Shown here piece by piece: positions 49,771-60,405 of a stretch of 64,000 nucleotides of DNA (position 1 is the first letter of the stretch; every line of letters starts with the position of its first letter). The translations under genes and the position numbers were made by a program. Under the pieces are notes generated by a model. It was not told the origin of the DNA and searched no databases. It worked only from the letters and a program-made list of their open reading frames with translations. Source of the DNA: Cystobasidiopsis lactophilus (taxonomy: Eukaryota; Basidiomycota; Agaricostilbomycetes; Agaricostilbales; Chionosphaeraceae); contig BCIO01000004.1 in the NCBI GenBank assembly GCA_001599975.1, forward strand, positions 1,401,434-1,465,433, in the 5' to 3' direction.

Positions 49771-50366
49771 ATGAAGACTTTTTTTGCCACCGGCCTCGTC
49801 TTGACTGCCATCTCCGCTTTTGCTGCACCCGTCGCCCAAAAGCGCGCTGGACCTTCTGGTTCCCTAAATTCTCCGTCTGGCGGAACTACTGTAGCAGCTG
49901 GAACGCCCCTGCACATTTCATGTGAGCACATAGTTACGATTTTTCGGGGATGAGGCTCATTGTCCCGGTTCAAAGACACTCCCGTTAACACTCAAGGACA
50001 AGTCACGACCAAGATTGATGTCGTCTTGATCCAGGACGCGAAGGCCGACATCATCCAGTTTGAAGTGGGCACCCTTGCCGTCTTTCGCAAGCACAAACTG
50101 TTGCTGACCGCCATTGTTATAGCTGGCGGCTGGCTTGTCTGGTCAGAGCACCAGCTCGACCATCGATGCCTACTTCAACGCCATCTCCAATGCTCAAGGA
50201 CAGACCCCATGCGGTGACTACGGAGTTCAGATTACAGAGTGGCAGACTGGCGTAAGCTCTTACGTTGCTGCACGACTCGAATTCTCAGCTGACGGCTGTA
50301 CCCAAATAGCCTGTCTTCACCGGCAGCTTCCAATCTGCCTTCCCAACCGTCACGTTCCAGTGTTAG
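49771..50366 (+). CDS. small secreted protein, unknown function
   Basis: The start at 49771 gives MKTFFATGLVLTAISAFAAP, a clear signal peptide with an Ala-rich cleavage site, then VAQKRAGPSG with a dibasic KR that could be a Kex2-type site. Spliced exons give SLNSPSGGTTVAAGTPLHIS, TPVNTQGQVTTKIDVVLIQD, AKADIIQFEVGTLA, LAAGLSGQSTSSTIDAYFNA, ISNAQGQTPCGDYGVQITEW, QTG and PVFTGSFQSAFPTVTFQC before the stop. Three introns keep the frame. Only two cysteines, one being the last residue, so a single disulfide is likely. The G-T-P-L-H-I-S and beta-rich repeats resemble a compact secreted beta fold; I cannot assign a family. About 155 residues. Confidence 0.75.
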
Positions 50367-50945
50367 AATGCTCGAGCTCATCATGCCCCTTCACGTAGAC
50401 GATGTACACGACACGAACGGACACTTCGCATACGAATGATTTTGGATTGACAATGCTACAACAGTGCAAATTGCCAGGATCTATCGTACATGAGAAGACA
50501 CGACTGCTTTTGCGTCACCCATCTTGCCTCATGCTGTTGTACAAATACAAAGCGCCAAGGTCCTTAAAACTTGGTGCGGTAAAGGAGTGTAGACTTGCTG
50601 GCGTCACAGACGGCGGCAAACAGATGTCGAAGAGGGGTGGCGAATATATAGGCTCTTTAAGAATTCTTCGGGAAGGCAGTGTGGTTTTTGGCTGAAGGAG
50701 CGACGGGGAAGGAGATGGGACGCAGGCATCATAAGATGAGGTAATGCCCATCCGGCAAGATATCGCTGGCGTCGTCGCCTTCTCGGTTCGAGAACGCCGA
50801 GAACACAATGGAGCGAGTCCACCGGGGGAGAGGCGCATTTGCTCCGGTTGCGCGTTGATTGAGCAGTTGTCGGGCCATCCGGAAGGCAGGCAGCGCTGCG
50901 ACTGTTGGAACAGTTCAGCTCTTGATCCGCTTGGCGATTGTCTAG
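50367..50945. other. convergent intergenic region, 579 bases
   Basis: Lies between the stops of the secreted protein (plus) and the orphan membrane protein (minus), so it should hold two 3' UTRs. Open frames on both strands lack motifs. Nothing else seen. Confidence 0.5.
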
Positions 50946-52515
50946 TCACCTACACATCAAGCCGTAGGACAGTCCGATGGTCAGGGCCAGCTCCCAAATG
51001 AGCGTGATGTTTTGAGCGCGGCTCATGACAGCAAACGTGCTGTTGCAGGAGAGCCGCGTAAGCTTATGAACAAAACTCGAAAACATGTCGACTCACTCGA
51101 CTCCAATCCAGAACGCCAGGCTCATGAAAGCAAGCATGTAGAGTAAGCAGAGTGTAGCCTCCAAGATGAGTGATCGATAGGTCACGCGTAGGTTGGAAAC
51201 TCGTCTCTTCTCGCTGAAGATCGATGCTTGGGCGTGGTTGGAAGCAAGCTGATTCTCAAACAGACGGATTTGGGAGACCAGCATCATGAGATAGATCACA
51301 CATGTCGGGATATAGACGAGGGCGATGAATAAGAGCTGGCAGGAGATTGATAAGAAACCATGCCTGACTATCACTGAGTTTTTCTCCAGCTGGGGTAAAA
51401 AGCAAATGAAGTCACCCTAGCCAATCTAAAGCTTTGGATAGCTGCTGAAAGTAGGCTTTGATGAGGTTGATGCAAGCCTCATCCACCACGAATTTGGAGC
51501 CGCTCGTCCACTCGGCGGCTCTGATCTGCCAGAAATCGTCCAGCGCGTCATACCGCTTGTTGGCGTGGTACCAGTGCCTGAGATTTATGTATGAGATCCG
51601 CTGAAGAAAACGTTCGTTTGGGTACCTACCAAGCCGAAACCAGGAAAGGCCCAAAGGTTGCACCCAATAGAAAGCTGGGCCGCAAACGATAAGTCCCGAT
51701 CCATCGAGCGAGTAAAAACCTACAGATAGCCACCCATGAACACGTAGCTCGAGAGAATACTGGGCCACCTTGCCTGCGTGAGAGCCGCTCGCACGCCACC
51801 CCAAGCTCTTGCCTCCTGCGTCGATTGCTCTGGATCCGACTGCATCCCGCGATGAAGAGCCAAGTAGCTCGAGCCAAACATTCCCCAAGCTTCCGTCCAA
51901 CTCATCAGCGGCAGCGGTAACCAAAGAAACGTTTGCACTACGGGAAGCTTTGTCAAGCTGGAGGACTTCGCCGCGGAGAAGAATCTTACTGAGCTGAACC
52001 TTCCACGGCATGTCTCTCTGCCGATCACGAAACGATTTCATCAGGAATGAGCTGTTTACGATGACCGCCGCAAAGAAGAAGCTGGGGGGATAAATGAGCA
52101 AAATTCGAATCGACGGCAAACCGAAGGCTAACCTGTTCAGCAACAGGAGGAGGAGAGAGTTGTTTGGGGCAATAAAATAACCATTCTGTGCATTGGCAGA
52201 CCTGATCAGGGGTCTTGGTCGACGGTCAATGAGGGAGCTTGGACGCACGCTAGCAGCTCGACTTCTGGCAATCCAAAACGTGCCGTTCCACACCTTCCAC
52301 AACACAATTGCCACCGATAAGATCAATCCGGCGCCGGCCAAAGCAAAGGTCACTTCAACAAAAGCGATGAAGCTAGAGCCGGTCTCGGGCACAATCAGCG
52401 AGAACAGCAGGTCGCTGAAAATCGGGTATGGGTTGACTGTCGGGGGCAGCTGCGAGACGGCCTCAACCACTTGCTGCGTTAACGCGTCCACATCCATGGG
52501 CGTGGCGGCAGGCAA
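50946..52515 (-). CDS. orphan multi-pass membrane protein
   Basis: Not recognised; layout suggests a seven-helix-type protein. The start at 52515 gives MPAATPMDVDALTQQVVEAV. Helices visible: SSFIAFVEVTFALAGAGLIL with SVAIVLWKVWNGTFW; LLLLLLNRLAFGLPSIRILL; FFFAAVIVNSSFLM; then, after introns, LQLLFIALVYIPTCVIYLMM-like SCQLLFIALVYIPTCVIYLM, ILEATLCLLYMLAFMSLAFW and ITLIWELALTIGLSYGLMCR at the end. A soluble stretch with SKFVVDEACINLIKAYFQQL and ALDDFWQIRAAEWTSG lies between. The long single frame 51412-52515 must include introns, so the middle is only approximate. Such orphan receptors are typical of basidiomycetes. About 440 residues. Confidence 0.55.
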
Positions 52516-52948
52516 GAGGTGGTGGAAGGGGGAAGCGAGTTGCTCGAGCGACCAAGCATGTGGCGAGCCCGTCTTGCTTCAACGCACATGCGACACAGTA
52601 ATAAGCAGGTTTAAGCTAGCCCGCAAAATTAAAAATGCTGGGACACGCCACACAAAGACGCGAAGCAGAGCAGGAACAGAGGGGCTTCGAGAGGTCGCCC
52701 GAAAACCATGCTTTATCAGTATCAAGAACCGGCCCGATGACAGATCAGGATGATCAAATAGGAAAGCAAAGCAAGACCCAAGTCGGAGGCAGGAGGCGAA
52801 AAGATCAATTGCCATCGAAGGCCGCCGCCGTGGTGGACAGACCAGGCTGTTTAGGGGAACCTGGTTCACAGCGCCGATGCGCTGCTGTCGGCGTTGGCGG
52901 GTAGTGTCACGAGAGGTAGGCCACTGTGTTGAAGGCAAACGAGGCAGG
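52516..52948. other. intergenic, 433 bases
   Basis: Lies between the orphan membrane protein start and the NIPA-type stop, same strand. It holds the promoter of the former. No gene, repeat or strong motif seen. Confidence 0.5.
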
Positions 52949-54672
52949 CTACCGCTTTGCACTCTCATCATCAGACGACCTGTCCGCAGACACAAATTCA
53001 TCAAAGCCTCCGTCGCTGTCCGCCTCGTGCCCGAATGGATCATCCGCTTCGCCTGCTGCTGGTGCTGCGAAGATGACCTCTTGATCCTTGTGTTCGCCGC
53101 CGCTTTCCAAATCAGGATTGACCGGCCCGTCTGCGCCCCTGGACAGCAGCTGAGTGCCCGGCTTCTGGTGGCCAAGAGGAGACGTCATGCTATCCAATCG
53201 AGATTTCGCTTTGTTGAACATGGACATCGGAAAGCTTTCGGCTGGCTTGGAGGTGGTTGAAGTGGCGGGGTCTGTATCTGCTGGCCCATCTTCTAAATCT
53301 TCGTCTTTCTCTTTCGGGGTCGGGTCAGGTCGCTTGGAAGATAAGAGAATCACGCCGGTCAGGAGCAGCAGGAGCGAGCAGACGATGAAGAAGGTGACCA
53401 GTTTGGAGTAAGCGTTCAGTTGGTCCAAGTACACCAACCTGAGGATTCAGTGAGTTTCTCGCTCTACCCAGTCCTTGTACAATGGAACAAACGCACGAGT
53501 TGAAGAAGGAGAATCCGGAGTAGCAGGCAAAGAGCACCGGCACAACCAAGGTCGAATCAGCGATGCGGAGGCCTTTGTTGAGGCAGACGATCTGGGTCAC
53601 TGCTGTGATCGCCACCAGCACCAGCAAGAAGATGAAGATGAAGCTGAGTTTTGACCCGTCGCTCGAGACGATCTTCACCCTGTTGGTCGCATGTCAGCCG
53701 AGCACAAGGTTGAGCACAAAGAGGACACATGGCTTACAGGCTCTTTCCGAAGATCAAGGTCTGACCGCTGAGCACGCCGGCCTCGAACGCCCAAAGAAAG
53801 CCACATATCCGCTTGACCGAGGCGTCCGGTTTGCTCTGCGCCCACTTCTCAAATCGAACCTTGACCCAGGAGCTCACCCGCTCCGCATGCGCCCAGCTCT
53901 TGGCTAGGAAGCCACTGGGCTGGTCTCTCCGCGCGTGCATCCCGTAGCGATCCTCTTCGTTCAAGCCTTCGGTGGCGTCCTCGATTGACTCCCTCTCATC
54001 CCAGACGCGATCAGCGATTTCCGCAAGCCAGTACATGACGCAGGTGAACACCATCAGCACGGCAAAGTAGGCCAACCAGCTTGCCCGGCCCCAAAGATGC
54101 TGGATCACGGCGAGGTTCATGTTGTTTTCGACGTCGGCCGCCTCGGAGCTTCTGGCGTTGCCACTCAAGATGACGCAGACGACGCCCAAGATGATGACAA
54201 AGGTCCCAACGACGTCTAGGCGGGTAATTTTGGTCTTGACAAGGACTGGCTCGGACATTCAGCTAGATTGAAGAAGAGAAAGGGAAACCAGCTCACGGTA
54301 GGCGAAGATGAAGTTGAAGATGAGGGAAGATGATCCCAAGGGCGCCACGAACTCGGCTCGCAAGTACTGCAGCGCGAGCGTCGAGCCGACGAGCTGGGAA
54401 ATGATGTAGGCGAAGAGGCCGAGGATCCACAACGGCCGGAGCCAGTCCTTTGATCTTTGCGACTTGGGTTTCGCTGCGTTGCGAGCCAAGTCCAACTTGG
54501 TGATGTTGAGCCCAAAGGCTTGCAGAACGCTGTTGCATCGCCATCAGCAGGAGGACCCTTTGCATAAATGACGAGAACCTGCGCACCTGGATCCGAGGAC
54601 GACGCCCATGCCGATGAAGAAGTCGCCAACATGATGATCAGGAGTCAGCCCTGCGGCTGTTTCGGATGACAT
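52949..54672 (-). CDS. NIPA-family (DUF803) magnesium transporter-like membrane protein
   Basis: NIPA proteins are multi-pass Mg2+ transporters of the drug/metabolite transporter fold. The start at 54672 gives MSSETAAGLTPDHHVGDFFI then GMGVVLGSS. Next: VLQAFGLNITKLDLARNAAK, PLWILGLFAYIISQLVGSTL, ALQYLRAEFVAPLGSSSLIF, NFIFAYRE, KTKITRLDVVGTFVIILGVV and CVILSGNA. A membrane segment WLAYFAVLMVFTCVMYWLAE precedes a charged loop, then VLSGQTLIFGKS, LSFIFIFLLVLVAITAVTQI, VCLNKGLRIADSTLVVPVLF and SKLVTFFIVCSLLLLLTGVI. The A-P-L-G-S-S-S-L-I-F-N and R-I-A-D-S-T-L-V-V-P phrases are typical of fungal NIPA members. The tail is acidic and phosphosite-rich, ending SDDESAKR. About 480 residues. Confidence 0.87.
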
Positions 54673-54902
54673 TGGCGCGAGAGAAGGGCTCGAGAGACGG
54701 CCACGTCAAAGGCCAGGCATTTGCAGGTAAATAAGGGAGGCGCTGAGGCTCGGTCTTCTCTCCGGGAGCCTGGCGCAGAGGCAGGGGATGGTGGCCTGCT
54801 TAATGAGGAGCTGCCAGAAGTCTATCGAGTCAGAGGCTGTGGCTGGACGCGGAAGAGGGAAGCAAGCTTCGACCCGCCCAACGACCTTGCGCACGAACAG
54901 AA

Positions 54903-55365
54903 ATGCGCTCATCGCTCGTCGCTCTCAGCCGCTCGGCTTGGAAGGGTCCCTTCTTCGTGCCATTCCCAGGCATGGCAGAGGCCCGCAAGACCAACGCGCC
55001 CATCCAGACCGACGCCCGCTCCTGCACGATTTTGCCAGATTTTGTCGGGTCCGCCTCTTTTGTCTTTTCGCCTCTTTGGCTGCCTTCTGACTGCGGCGCA
55101 TGCAGGTTGAAAATGCTGGTACACAATGGCAGGCGCTATGTACCCTTGTCAATCTCGCCAGAGATGGTTGGGCACAAGCTGGGCGAGTTTGCGCCGACAA
55201 AGGTTCGGCCCCTTTTGATGCTCTTGTTTCCTATGAGCCTGGTGTTGATGGCAATCATGACTTGTCAGAAAACATGGTCCTTCAGGTGGGCGCTCAGCAC
55301 TTTGTTTGACTTCTGCTGGGTCTTTAAGTGCCGCCAACCACAGACAAACGAAAGCTGGCCGATAA
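54903..55365 (+). CDS. mitochondrial ribosomal protein uS19m
   Basis: Small-subunit mitoribosome protein near the decoding head. The start at 54903 gives [20 protein letters not shown] then [20 protein letters not shown] and [40 protein letters not shown] and AGR before the stop. W-K-G-P-F-F-V, T-I-L-P-x-F-V-G, V-H-N-G-R-x-Y-V-P and [12 protein letters not shown] are diagnostic for S19. Three introns are needed; each keeps the frame. About 95 residues, the normal length. The start lies 230 bases from the divergent NIPA-type gene, so the promoters are close or shared. The longer open frame to 55604 is read-through of the last introns and is rejected. Confidence 0.93.
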
Positions 55366-55846
55366 ATTTCTGCACTTTGCCTTCTAGCATCGATGCTGCC
55401 GACCAGCTGGCATTAATGGGGTACGGTCATCCAGCAGGCGCTACTCCAACCCGGCCGATGAAGCTCCTGGCTTCAGAGCGCCGCTGCGACAGAACACTTT
55501 CGGCCAATCTCTCAGCCTTTGGCGCCTTCGCTTCAGCACCCTCCAGCTCACTTGGAAGCGAAGAAGCGCTTGATGGATGGGGAAACGGACGAGCGAGCGC
55601 TTGACGCGCAAATGCCGAACCGGCTGGGTCCAGTATCCACGGCAACGCGCAAAGTGTCAACCTTTGGCCTGGCTTCTTGAGAGGTGTAATACGATGAAAA
55701 TGTAGCATCACGACAATCATCCAGAATCTTGAGTTTCGGGCGTCGATCTCCTTCGTCCGCCGCCACCACAGCGGATCATCATCGCTCCCTTTTTGCCCAC
55801 TAAACCGTCCCGATTGCCTTCCATTTTGTGGGACTTGTCCAAAAGA
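55366..55846. other. intergenic, 481 bases
   Basis: Lies between uS19m and the DNA glycosylase on the plus strand. Holds the uS19m 3' UTR and the glycosylase promoter. Minus-strand frames here have no motif. Confidence 0.5.
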
Positions 55847-57131
55847 ATGCCCAAAACCCGATCCAAGAAGGAAGACGCAGCTGTCTCGCCCGTCGCTGCT
55901 GTCGATGGCGACGTCAAGGTGAAAGTGGAGGTGGATGCCAAACCAGCGATGTCGTCGCCTCAGCTGGCCAAGAAGCTGCGCCAGATGCAAAACTACAAGC
56001 AATCTCCGTTTCCTGATTATAGGCGGCCGACAGCAGGTCAGCTCAGCTCTCTATCAAGCATCGAGGAGCGCGATCTCATCTGAAGCCATAATCGTCTAGA
56101 CGAATGCCAAAGCGTTTGCGATGCCCTCGCTACTGTTCACACTCTTCCATTGAGGACCGCCAAGATCGATCCGGAGAGCACGGGCGCGAATTGCGGCCGG
56201 GTGGCCGACGTCTTGGACGCCCTCTGCAGGACCATTCTAAGCCAAAACACCTCGCGAGTGTTTCTCTAGCACGATCCTACCATCTTCTCCACTAAATGTT
56301 CCAAACAAACAGAAACAAGAACTCGACCAACGCACGGAAAGGGATCGAAAAGGTCTTTGGTGCGGGCCCGAACTACGAAGCTGTCCGCCTGGCGCCACAG
56401 GACCAACTAGAGGATGCTATCCGATCAGGAGGACTGGGTAGGTCTATCGAGCCACGTCTAAGTTTGGCGTGTGCCTCACACTCCGAGGGCAGCCAAGATC
56501 AAGTCGCGAGTGATCAAGACCATTCTCGACCAGGTCTACGATAAATACGGCAAGCTGTCGCTCAATCATCTCCATTCGGCAACAGATGAGGAGGCCATGA
56601 CCGAGCTGGTTTCATTTCAAGGGGTTGGGCCTAAGACTGCGTCGTGTGTGCTACTGTTTTGCTTGGGCCGAGAGTCGTTCGCAGTGGACAGTGAGCTCTT
56701 TGCCGCTCAACCTAATACATGCAACAAGCTGACGAAATCGCGATCAGCCCACGTCTTCAGAATCACGAAAGGTGCGCACCGTCGCCAGATATCGGCTCTT
56801 CGCTATTGACCTGGCCGCCTTGACAGCGCTCGGCTGGGTGCCCGCTCGAGCTGACCGAGAAACAGCTTTTCAACACCTGGACGTCCGAGTCCCTGGACCC
56901 TTGAAATACCCCTTGCACGCAATGTTGGTGCGACATGGCCGGGAGTGCGCCACCTGCTCGGCATCCGGCTCGCCGAAGAAAGGTCAGAAAGGCGCTTGCC
57001 CTCTGAGAGGAGCGCTAGACAAGAAGGTGGCCAAGACGGAAGACGCCGATCCCTTTCAAGAACTCGTAGAGCCCGTCAAAGCGGACATTGGGTCAATGGC
57101 GGCAGTGGCAAAAGAAGAGGCGCGAGACTAG
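55847..57131 (+). CDS. HhH-GPD DNA glycosylase/AP lyase, endonuclease III-like
   Basis: Base-excision repair enzyme that removes oxidised bases. The start at 55847 gives MPKTRSKKEDAAVSPVAAVD, a basic leader suiting nuclear entry. Spliced exons give AKIDPESTGANCGRVADVLD, ALCRTILSQNTS, NARKGIEKVFGAGPNYEAVR, AKIKSRVIKTILDQVYDKYG, LVSFQGVGPKTASCVLLFCL (helix-hairpin-helix with the catalytic Lys), GRESFAVDTHVFRITKALGW (catalytic Asp) and PLHAMLVRHGRECATC. The usual iron-sulfur loop C-x6-C-x2-C-x5-C is not intact: three cysteines occur with different spacing (RECATC and GACPL, 13 residues apart). The cluster may be absent. It ends AAVAKEEARD. About 330 residues. The Lys-Asp pair argues for bifunctional activity. 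Confidence 0.88.
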
Positions 57132-57218
57132 ATAATAATTTGCATTTACACTGGTCGAGTTTATTACACGCCACAATGTGACTCATTGTCCGCACTTGCC
57201 CATCCTTCCGAGCACCCT

Positions 57219-59324
57219 TCAATGCAACAGCACGCCTGGCCGAGACGCTGGGAAGGTGTAGCGGTCGCTGCTCGTTCTCTGGTGCTCAGATGTGTTGGTA
57301 GAAGCATCGTGAGAGGAACGGAGACTGCTGAGTGCCGAGGCGGCGAAAAAACGTTTGGTGGCGGAATCCGGAGGGACCGGAGATGACTTGCGACTTCGCT
57401 GCAAGAGGGCCGCCAGCATGGGCTCTGCCGAGAGCACCGACCGGGGAATCGTACTCTCCGATTTGGGCAGAGAATGGCCGGAAGGGAAGCTGTAGGTTTT
57501 GAGTGGGTCTGACACGACGGATTCGGCGTCCGATTCTGTGCCACCTTTGGTTGATCCAGACCAGCTCCTTTCTTCGTCCTCCTTCTCTGCTTTGAAAGAG
57601 CTGGATGGCAGTCGTTGATGCCCCGAGACAGGCAACGAGGATTGGGCGGCAGCGGGGCGGTTCCGCTTGCGGACGCGATGGCGAGAGGTGGAGATCTCCT
57701 CATTGAGATCCACGACCCAGTAGGAGCCCTTACCAGGGTCGCTGTTACCAAGAACGTCTGGGTCAGTGGCGTTCAAGAAGGTAACAGACAGACAAGAACA
57801 CAAACAGCGCATGTCTGCCCTCCTTCTTGAAACACTTGTTCAGGCTGAGGTTGTGTCTCACAGAATTCTACCCAAACCAGAATGTTAGGACACGCAAAGA
57901 CGAGGGTTGTACCCCAGTAACCGAATCATCCAGAACATACCTTCCAGCCTTTGCCGGCAGCTGGAAACGGCCTCTCATATAAGTTCGCCGCCACAAACCT
58001 GGATAGAATGGCTTACATTTGAAGAAGCTGTACAAGGCCGAACAGTCAGTCGCGCAAAAGGGAAGTCGACAGCCAGCGCTTACGGATACTGCGATTCGAG
58101 TGTCAGTAGGCTGATCAAGGAAAAGTCTCCGTAAATGGGGACCTACTCGTTCCTCTATGGCTTCATAGATCTCTTGTAGCGATAGCCTGCGGCTCTCCGA
58201 GCCGAGAATGGCATATCGAATCTGTGAAAGAGCCCTTGTCAATGGCCTGGACGGAAGACATCTTTAAGGCCTTGGCCCTGTCGAGCACTAACCAGAGTGA
58301 CATAAGGATACGTCGGCCGTCCGTATTTGCCTGTCACGGTGGCACGATTGAGCCTTGAGCAATGGTAACGAAATGAGCCGTGCCAAAGCAACGAACCTTC
58401 GGGCGCGTCCTTGAGATGATAAAGCGAGCCAGACGACGGGGAGAGCTCCTCTGGTGGCTTCAGAGGAATGGGATGCACCGGTGAAGGCTGTCGCTCGCTG
58501 TGGTAGGGGTGATAGAGGACCTCCATGGCCAAAGAGAAGGTTCGGTGGTGACCCTTCTTCGGTGGGTCCATGGTTTCTGCTGCGCCGAATGGAAGGATAG
58601 AGCCAGTTGGTAGACTGAAGGGCATCAAGAGTGCATTGGGGCTTGGGGGCGGATTGGCAAGAACAGGTAGGGACAGTGAATGGGCGTGACCGAATGTCTT
58701 GGAAGGCGGCGGCAGACAAGGTGTCGATGCGGGAGATGTGGGAGTCGGAGTCTCTGAAGGAGATCGCGGCAAAGGCCCGGCAGTCGAAGAGACGGGGCCG
58801 TCGTCGAGCTGCATTGCGCTCCAATTCGCCTCTTCATCCATTTCTACCAGTTGCGGCTGAAAGTTGGCTTGTTGGAAGAAAGAGTCGACCAATAACAGTT
58901 GCTGTGCCTGTAGACTGAAGAAGTCGGGCGGCGGGCGGAAGGGAAAAGAGAAGTCAGGGTTGGTGATGGTAGCGGAGAGAAATGCGAATGCGGCTGGCTG
59001 CTCTTTCGTCTTCACGCACTGTTTCGGCGAGGGGGAGTCACAGGGATGTGAACAGAGGATTGAAGAAGTGGCGTCCGAAGGAGACGGTTGAGCATTCAAC
59101 AAAGGGAGCGCCGAAGCCGGAGGACAGGAAGACGGGTCGAAGAGGACTGAGGTGAAGGAAAGGCTGAGGCGACGCCAGCTGGAAGCGTCTGCCATGATTT
59201 CTGAAGGAGAGATCGGGTACGATGGCGAAGGGCAGACCGCTGGGAGCGCGACACTAGAGCAGGCGACTGAGCTGCCACTTGCTCCTTCTGTCTGGGCTTC
59301 TGTTTCGACCAGTTCTAATGCCAT
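57219..59324 (-). CDS. forkhead transcription factor
   Basis: Nuclear DNA-binding regulator. The start at 59324 gives MALELVETEAQTEGASGSSV, then a roughly 330-residue Ser/Pro-rich N-terminus (SETPTPTSPASTPCLPPPSK). The forkhead, spliced from short exons, reads GRPTYPYVTLIRYAILGSES, RRLSLQEIYEAIEER, FFKSAGKGWKNSVRHNLSLN, KCFKKEGRHALDPGKGSYWV and VDLNEEISTSRHRVRKRNRP. The recognition helix SVRHNLSLNKCF is fully canonical. The tail is Ser-rich with QRSRKSSPVPPDSATKRFFA, ending RPGVLLH. The basic wing (YWVVDL then RHRVRKR) resembles forkhead 1 of the double-forkhead protein at 38749-40518 (YWIVDL then RVRVRKK). The join between EER and FFK is unresolved. About 600 residues, at least five introns. 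Confidence 0.88.
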
Positions 59325-60405
59325 CTTGAAGCGAGCGAATCCTCGAGTCGCTGAGCCAGTCGAACAGAGCAGACGGACAGTCCATGTCCAGCCGGCTTAT
59401 TGTTTGAGGAGAGCAGTGGAAGGCCGGGCAGAGTCCAAAAGCCTTCGCGGGCACGGGCCAGGAGCACCTCCTTTACGTCTTGGCGAGGAAATCAGCCATT
59501 GGCCAGCATACAGCAAGCATGCAGAAGAACGCAATTGCCAGGCCATATATCAAGTGATCACCACTGGCAGCGTCGTTTTGCCACCCACTGCGCGGCCGTC
59601 AGCGACAAACCGTTCTCTTCTGCGTTTGGCCGCCTGGGGAGTCGGCAAGCGGCCAGCGCTCTCTTGTTCTCCTTGTCTATCGACTGCGCTCGCCTGTAAT
59701 GCTGGCCATGCTGATCACGACTGCCGCCGTGCCTTGAAATTTGCAGGTCGATGCGCGTTGGGACGTGCCATGCCAGACTTGCATCTGTCTGGTGACTGTT
59801 TTTGAAGGATTGCCAAAGCGCAGCAGCCTCGTGAGGCCCAGCGCCTGGCTGGAAAGGGCGACAGCGGGTCCCCACGCTCAGCCTCAGGGCATGTCTTATT
59901 GGAGCTCCGACCGAGCGCTGTCCCCATTGCCATCTATTTTATTTTTACAACGTCTTCTTCGCGCTCTCCTGGACCGAAGCTTCTTTGCGTCAAACCCGTG
60001 GAGGGCATCAACCCCATATTTCATTTTGAACCGAGACTCGGGCGGAGCACACCACCTGTTCCTGTCCACGGGATCTGTCGCTCGCCAATCCTGCCATTTG
60101 GTCGCATGGGGGTCGGCCATCCTTTCAGCACATCTTTCACAGATCTCTGGCTCCGGAGCGACCCAATCCCCTGTCATTGTCTCACGCGCTTGTCTTTCCG
60201 ACGAATGAAAGCCAAGTGGCCACCTCGAGGGCTTGATGTTTGATCTCTGATCCTCTAGAACATGTCTTTATTACTGCAGCGCTGCTAGGGACCAGTGCTC
60301 ACCCATCGTTGGGACGGGTCGAGTGCGGTGGGCCAGCACCCAAGCCTTTTTGGCGTCTGTCCTGTTTTTCAGGTTTCTTCGCTTGGACCAGCTCTCTGAT
60401 TCGTT
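59325..60405. other. divergent intergenic region, about 1.1 kb
   Basis: The longest gap here, between the forkhead gene (minus) and the cysteine-rich secreted protein (plus); it holds both promoters. Open frames (for example 59741-60208 plus) lack motifs. An AT-rich TATTTTATTTTTACAA stretch near 59935 is the only compositional feature noted. Confidence 0.5.

Noticed and set aside
54903-55604. A 233-residue protein starting with the uS19 sequence
   Set aside because: After the S19 core the frame reads through introns; splicing at consistent phases gives the normal short S19 ending in AGR.
59741-60208. 155-residue open frame in the gap before the secreted protein
   Set aside because: No motif, atypical composition and several overlapping alternatives; not supported as a gene.
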